Assembly (NCBI GenBank): GCA_038257155.1
Contig: JBBSJP010000007.1
Span: 62,001 to 126,000, forward strand
Direction: 5' to 3'
DNA from: JANJTY01 sp038257155
GTDB taxonomy: Bacteria > Pseudomonadota > Gammaproteobacteria > Xanthomonadales > Xanthomonadaceae
Length of the DNA stretch: 64,000 nucleotides
Made by a program: the position numbers and the translations under genes. Below the pieces are notes generated by a model, which searched no databases, was not told the DNA's origin, and worked only from the letters and a program-made list of their open reading frames with translations. Position 1 is the first letter of the stretch. The number at the start of each line of letters is the position of its first letter. This document shows positions 60,636 through 64,000 of this stretch, one piece after another.

Positions 60636-63523
60636 GCGACGTGCGTTCAGTATCGGTGGCCGAGCTTCGCACCATCATCGCGGATCCGGCGGAGCTTGCG
60701 AAAGGCACCCAGATCCACGACAAGGGCGGGCTGAACCATCTCGCGCGCCATGGCGCAAAGCTCTTTGCTGAAGCAGCGGGTAGTGGCTCGGCACCTTACA
60801 AGCCGCAGATCGTGTTCGACGAGAAGGGCATCCGGGGTCGCTGCTCCTGCATGGCGGCGCGCTCGCGACCCTTCTGCAAGCACGCGGCAGCGCTGCTTGT
60901 TGCATGGGCACGGGATGCAAGCGGCTTCGCCATTTCCGAAGCCCCGGTCGCTCCCGAGCCCTCGCTTGATGGCGGCGCGAAGAAGGCGGCCAAGCCCAAG
61001 ACCGGCAAGGTCGACGCCAACGCGTTGATGCGCTCGGGTGTCGGCCAGGTGCTGACCCTTGTACGCGAACTGGCATCGGCCGGTGTCAGTGCGATCGCGT
61101 GTGAGCGCGCTGCGCAGGTGCGCGCGCTGGCAGAGCAGCTGCGTGCTGAGCGCTTGCGCCGCTTGAGCGCGAGAACCATGGAGCTCGCATCGCTGCTCGA
61201 CCTTGCCGCGCGCGACTACGGCGCGTTCGATCCAGAACCCTACGCAGAGGCGCTGGGCGACCTGCTGCTGAGCGCCAGGCGCGTCGAAAAGCACCTCGAT
61301 GGTGAGGCGCTGAAGCCCGAGTATGTCGAAGAGCTGATCGGCCGAAACTGGACCAAGAAGGATCGCGAGGCCCTCAGTGGCCTCGACCTGGTGCAGTACT
61401 CCTTCCGCCACAGCGTGACGGCAGACGATTTCATGATCCGCGAAAGTCGTTTCGTTGAACTTAATACCGGTGAGCATTTCAGCGAGAAGCAGATCCTTCC
61501 TTCGTTCCTCGCCAAGCGCACCTCGCCCAAGGCGAGCTACGATGGACTCTTGTTGCGCGGCGCTAGCGGCAGCCGCTATCCGGGTTTCGCGCCAGTGCGC
61601 CTCGAAGTCGGAGACTGCGGCAAGGTCGAGGAGCTGGATCAGAAGACACTCGATAGAGTCTCGCTGCATGTGACTCCCGGGGTAGGCGCCGCCCTGGCAG
61701 CGCTGCAGGAGCGGCGGCGCGATCCATTCGCGCCTGATGCCATTCCGGTGGCGCTGGCGTGCTCATCATTGTTGGCCGAGGCTGGCCGCTTGTTTGTGAT
61801 CGACAAGGACGGCAGTGCGCTGGCTTTGCCGAAGGACGGCGACACGGAGCTGTTGCTCACCAGTGCCCTTGCCGAGGCGAGCTTGATCGCGGTGTTTGGC
61901 GAGATTGCGCTCGACGGCGCACTGCCTAGTCTGTTCCCGTTTGCGGTGCTGCTGCGGCGTCACGGCGAACTGGTGTTGCTTCCGGTCGGCGCTGGCGACG
62001 CGGGCGAGTGGCAGATCAAGCAGCGCGCGAAAGCCGTCTCCAGCGGCAAGCGCGAACGCTGGCTGGTGGTGGCACGTGAGCTTGGCGTCGGTGCGGGCGC
62101 CTTGATCCTCGGCGAGTTGCGCGAGGAGCTTGCAGAGACTTTCGCCGAGGGACTCGGCTCGCTGGATCGCCGACGCGCAGAATCGTGGGTCGCGCGCCTG
62201 AACGAGCTCGGGCTAGCGAAGCCCGCCGCACTCATGGCGGACGTCGCCTCTCGTGGCGATCCGGCCGAGAAGCTCGACGATGCCGTAAAGCTGCACCAGG
62301 TGTTTTCCATCGGACTGGCGCGACTGGCGTCGGCGCGTGCGGTTGCCGTCGACGGACTGACGCCCTCTCCGCTACATCCGGCGATCCACGTTCAGGCGCC
62401 CGAGGGACACTGGAGCCCCGCGGAACTGCCGGGCATGCTGCACGGCGGACGACTCGATCGGCACCAGCGCGCCGTGGTAATCGCTCGTTCTCTTGCCAGC
62501 TACTCTGAGTCCGAACTCGACCAGCTGGCTGACTCGTTATGGGCCGATGGCAGCGTGACATCGCTGCTTTCCGATGCCTATACCCGTTTTCCACCACTAG
62601 CCTATGAGTTGGCCCGCGGCATTCTCACCAGTCAATCGCGTGCGCGAAGCTACAGCACGGAGTCGCAGTGGGCGGTTGGTGCGCGCGTTTCGAAACTGAC
62701 CGCGCTGAAGGTGCTGGCGCGGCTTGATGATCCCGAATCGCGGCGTCTGCTCGAACGTTGCATCGAGCCCAAGGAGCTCGACCCGGCCCTGCGCGCGACC
62801 GCACGCTACTTGCTCAGCGGCGTCACCCCACCACTCGCGCCTACTCAGGTTGAGCCGCTGCATGCCGCGAACCGGGAGGACCGTATTGGCGCGCTCCAGC
62901 GTCTGGGTCGCGACGGGGCGATCGCCGCGCTTCCGATCGTGCGCCAGCTCGCAGCGAGCGACCCGAGTCGCGAAGTGCGCTACGCAGCCTGGGCCACCCA
63001 GGCACTGTTACTGGATCTCGATGCCGTCGACCTGCTGGTCGAGCGCGTGCGAGCACGTGGACTCAATGACGAGGCAGCGCGTGAAGCAGCATTTGCACTT
63101 GGACTTCTGGGTGACGCGCGCGGCATTGCGCCACTGCTGGATGCGTTCGAACAGGCCTGGCGTCCAAGCACCATCGCCGAGAGTCTCTGCACGATTGGCC
63201 CGGCGATCCTTCCGGCACTGCTGGATCGCGTTGACGCCAACCCGGATCTCGCCGGCCGCGCAGCGGCGCAGCAGGTGATCACCGGGACGCCGGCCGAGAC
63301 CACGTTCAACATCGTCTGCGGTCGACTGGTCGATCCGATCGAAGAGGCGGACGTCGAGCGCATGGCCCGTTACATCAAGCTTGCGAGCGGTCTTAAGCCA
63401 CTCAAGTTGAAACTGGCGGACGAACTTGAAGGACGCGTGGCTGAGCTCGACCCCAAAACCAAGGCGTACAAAGCCGCCAGTGCCGTGATCAAACGGGCCC
63501 GGGCCGAGAAGAAGGTCAAGTAG
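60632..63523 (+). CDS. yehQ: SWIM zinc-finger protein with HEAT-like repeats (YehQ-like)
   Basis: 963 aa. The SWIM motif CxC...CxH is Cys71, Cys73, Cys82 and His84 (RCSCMAARSRPFCKHAAALL). A Lys/Ala-rich linker follows at about 115-125. The C-terminal 250 residues contain HEAT/ARM-type repeats (DPSREVRYAAWATQALLLD, NDEAAREAAFALGLLGD). SWIM domains bind DNA or protein. Last gene of the yehLMPQ-type operon; all three downstream junctions overlap or nearly touch. It is followed by the terminator-like hairpin at 63553. Confidence 0.87.
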   Translation: MSDVRSVSVAELRTIIADPAELAKGTQIHDKGGLNHLARHGAKLFAEAAGSGSAPYKPQIVFDEKGIRGRCSCMAARSRPFCKHAAALLVAWARDASGFAISEAPVAPEPSLDGGAKKAAKPKTGKVDANALMRSGVGQVLTLVRELASAGVSAIACERAAQVRALAEQLRAERLRRLSARTMELASLLDLAARDYGAFDPEPYAEALGDLLLSARRVEKHLDGEALKPEYVEELIGRNWTKKDREALSGLDLVQYSFRHSVTADDFMIRESRFVELNTGEHFSEKQILPSFLAKRTSPKASYDGLLLRGASGSRYPGFAPVRLEVGDCGKVEELDQKTLDRVSLHVTPGVGAALAALQERRRDPFAPDAIPVALACSSLLAEAGRLFVIDKDGSALALPKDGDTELLLTSALAEASLIAVFGEIALDGALPSLFPFAVLLRRHGELVLLPVGAGDAGEWQIKQRAKAVSSGKRERWLVVARELGVGAGALILGELREELAETFAEGLGSLDRRRAESWVARLNELGLAKPAALMADVASRGDPAEKLDDAVKLHQVFSIGLARLASARAVAVDGLTPSPLHPAIHVQAPEGHWSPAELPGMLHGGRLDRHQRAVVIARSLASYSESELDQLADSLWADGSVTSLLSDAYTRFPPLAYELARGILTSQSRARSYSTESQWAVGARVSKLTALKVLARLDDPESRRLLERCIEPKELDPALRATARYLLSGVTPPLAPTQVEPLHAANREDRIGALQRLGRDGAIAALPIVRQLAASDPSREVRYAAWATQALLLDLDAVDLLVERVRARGLNDEAAREAAFALGLLGDARGIAPLLDAFEQAWRPSTIAESLCTIGPAILPALLDRVDANPDLAGRAAAQQVITGTPAETTFNIVCGRLVDPIEEADVERMARYIKLASGLKPLKLKLADELEGRVAELDPKTKAYKAASAVIKRARAEKKVK

Positions 63524-63546
63524 CTGCGGGTTTCAGATTGCCGGAC

Positions 63547-63574
63547 ACAAAAAAGCCCGCAAAATCGCGGGCTT
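63547..63574 (-). terminator. Rho-independent terminator behind tRNA-Met
   Basis: Perfect 8-bp stem AAGCCCGC-aaaatc-GCGGGCTT (63553-63574). On the minus strand it is followed by a T-run (63549-63554 read in reverse), giving a canonical terminator for the tRNA. It may also stop transcription from yehQ. Confidence 0.85.
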
Positions 63575-63579
63575 GATCG

Positions 63580-63656
63580 TGGTGGCTATGGGTGGACTCG
63601 AACCACCGACCCCAGCATTATGAGTGCTGTGCTCTAACCGGCTGAGCTACATAGCC
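63580..63656 (-). tRNA. tRNA-Met (CAT), elongator type
   Basis: 77-nt cloverleaf read on the minus strand: acceptor GGCTATG/CATAGCC, D arm with GCTC...GAGC, anticodon stem CAGCA/TGCTG with loop CTCATAA (anticodon CAT), variable GGGTC, T arm GGTGG-TTCGAGT-CCACC, discriminator A and encoded CCA. Closely similar to the elongator methionine tRNA of E. coli. A terminator follows at once. Confidence 0.96.
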
Positions 63657-63963
63657 TTGCGCGAGACGCAACGGGCTTTGGCCGTCGCGAACCGCGCATT
63701 TTGCGTTCTTGTTTGGCTAAGGTCAAGTCAAGCGCCTCGGGACTTCGTGGCCGCCGGTTCCAACCGACGCGACAGCTTACAGCGGCTCGCGCAAGCGCCA
63801 GTGCGACGCCCATCCAGGCGGAAATCGCGCAGTTTCGCGCTCGCTTGTAGCAGGACCGGGTGCCTGGGCTCGCGCTGCAGAACGACCTGCCGCCTGCCCC
63901 CCCAGCTTGTTGAGTTTGTGTGTGCTGTGGCACAGTCTCCTCAGTGAATTCGGAGTCCGTTCC
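63657..63963. other. Spacer between tRNA-Met and rppH
   Basis: 307 bp holding the divergent promoters of the tRNA and rppH. No gene or repeat recognised. Confidence 0.5.
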
Positions 63964-64000
63964 GTGATCGACCCGGACGGTTACCGGCCAAATGTTGGAA
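63964..64000 (+). CDS. rppH: RNA pyrophosphohydrolase, first 12 codons
   Basis: The last bases read MIDPDGYRPNVG from a GTG at 63964, the highly conserved start of the Nudix hydrolase RppH (E. coli MIDDDGYRPNVG), which removes pyrophosphate from mRNA 5' ends. A GGAG Shine-Dalgarno lies 8 bp before the GTG. The Nudix box is beyond the window. Confidence 0.85.
   Translation, partial: MIDPDGYRPNVG

Overview
This is a high-GC chromosomal window. Its gene content (fused cysNC, qNOR, deoCABD, UbiTUV) fits a gammaproteobacterium. Its dispersed repeats, short-unit tandem repeats and a secreted protein ending in LLFRDGFE resemble Lysobacterales (Xanthomonadales), perhaps Rhodanobacteraceae. That placement is an inference. 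The organism appears able to respire nitrogen oxides, but no nitrite or nitrous oxide reductase lies in the window.

Left part (1-30 kb): etfBA running off the left edge; sulfate activation (cysD, cysNC) split by a repeat element; a cysteine-synthase-fold PLP enzyme; a 1.3-kb repeat island; a quinol NO reductase (norZ); a deoxynucleoside catabolic operon deoC-deoA-deoB-deoD; a MASE1-GGDEF-EAL protein; an atypical SDR with a zinc ribbon; a serine beta-lactamase-fold hydrolase; an NYN-nuclease-like protein; ubiD; then a same-strand run of an FAD dehydrogenase, an ABC exporter, an FMN 2-hydroxyacid dehydrogenase and a ThDP decarboxylase-like enzyme. 29.8-31.5 kb is a decay zone with remnants of an aromatic aminotransferase and a GGDEF domain.

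Middle part (31.5-53.7 kb): an anaerobic respiration island. It holds a B12-binding radical SAM protein; a DUF2249 / NnrS-like / DGC / UbiT operon in which UbiT is fused to a chorismate mutase; two small proteins ending in a DCCGGC tail; a hybrid histidine kinase; a HiPIP; and a nine-gene minus-strand run. That run encodes a CuA-containing heme-copper enzyme resembling the sNOR (norSY-senC) NO reductases, heme O synthase, SCO, a second unusual heme-copper subunit and a cytochrome b-ferredoxin-flavin reductase fusion. Divergent to it are heme A synthase, a second SCO, a DUF420 protein and ubiUV (O2-independent ubiquinone synthesis). At least eight genes here and norZ have an FNR/Dnr-type palindrome (TTGAY-N4-RTCAA) centred about 62-75 bp before the start codon, which suggests one oxygen/NO-responsive regulon.

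Right part (53.7-64 kb): a five-heme secreted cytochrome c, the four-gene yehLMPQ-type cluster (MoxR AAA+, DUF5682, VWA, SWIM), a tRNA-Met(CAT) with a terminator, and the first codons of rppH. A nonautonomous IS1380-like element sits between cyoE and sco.
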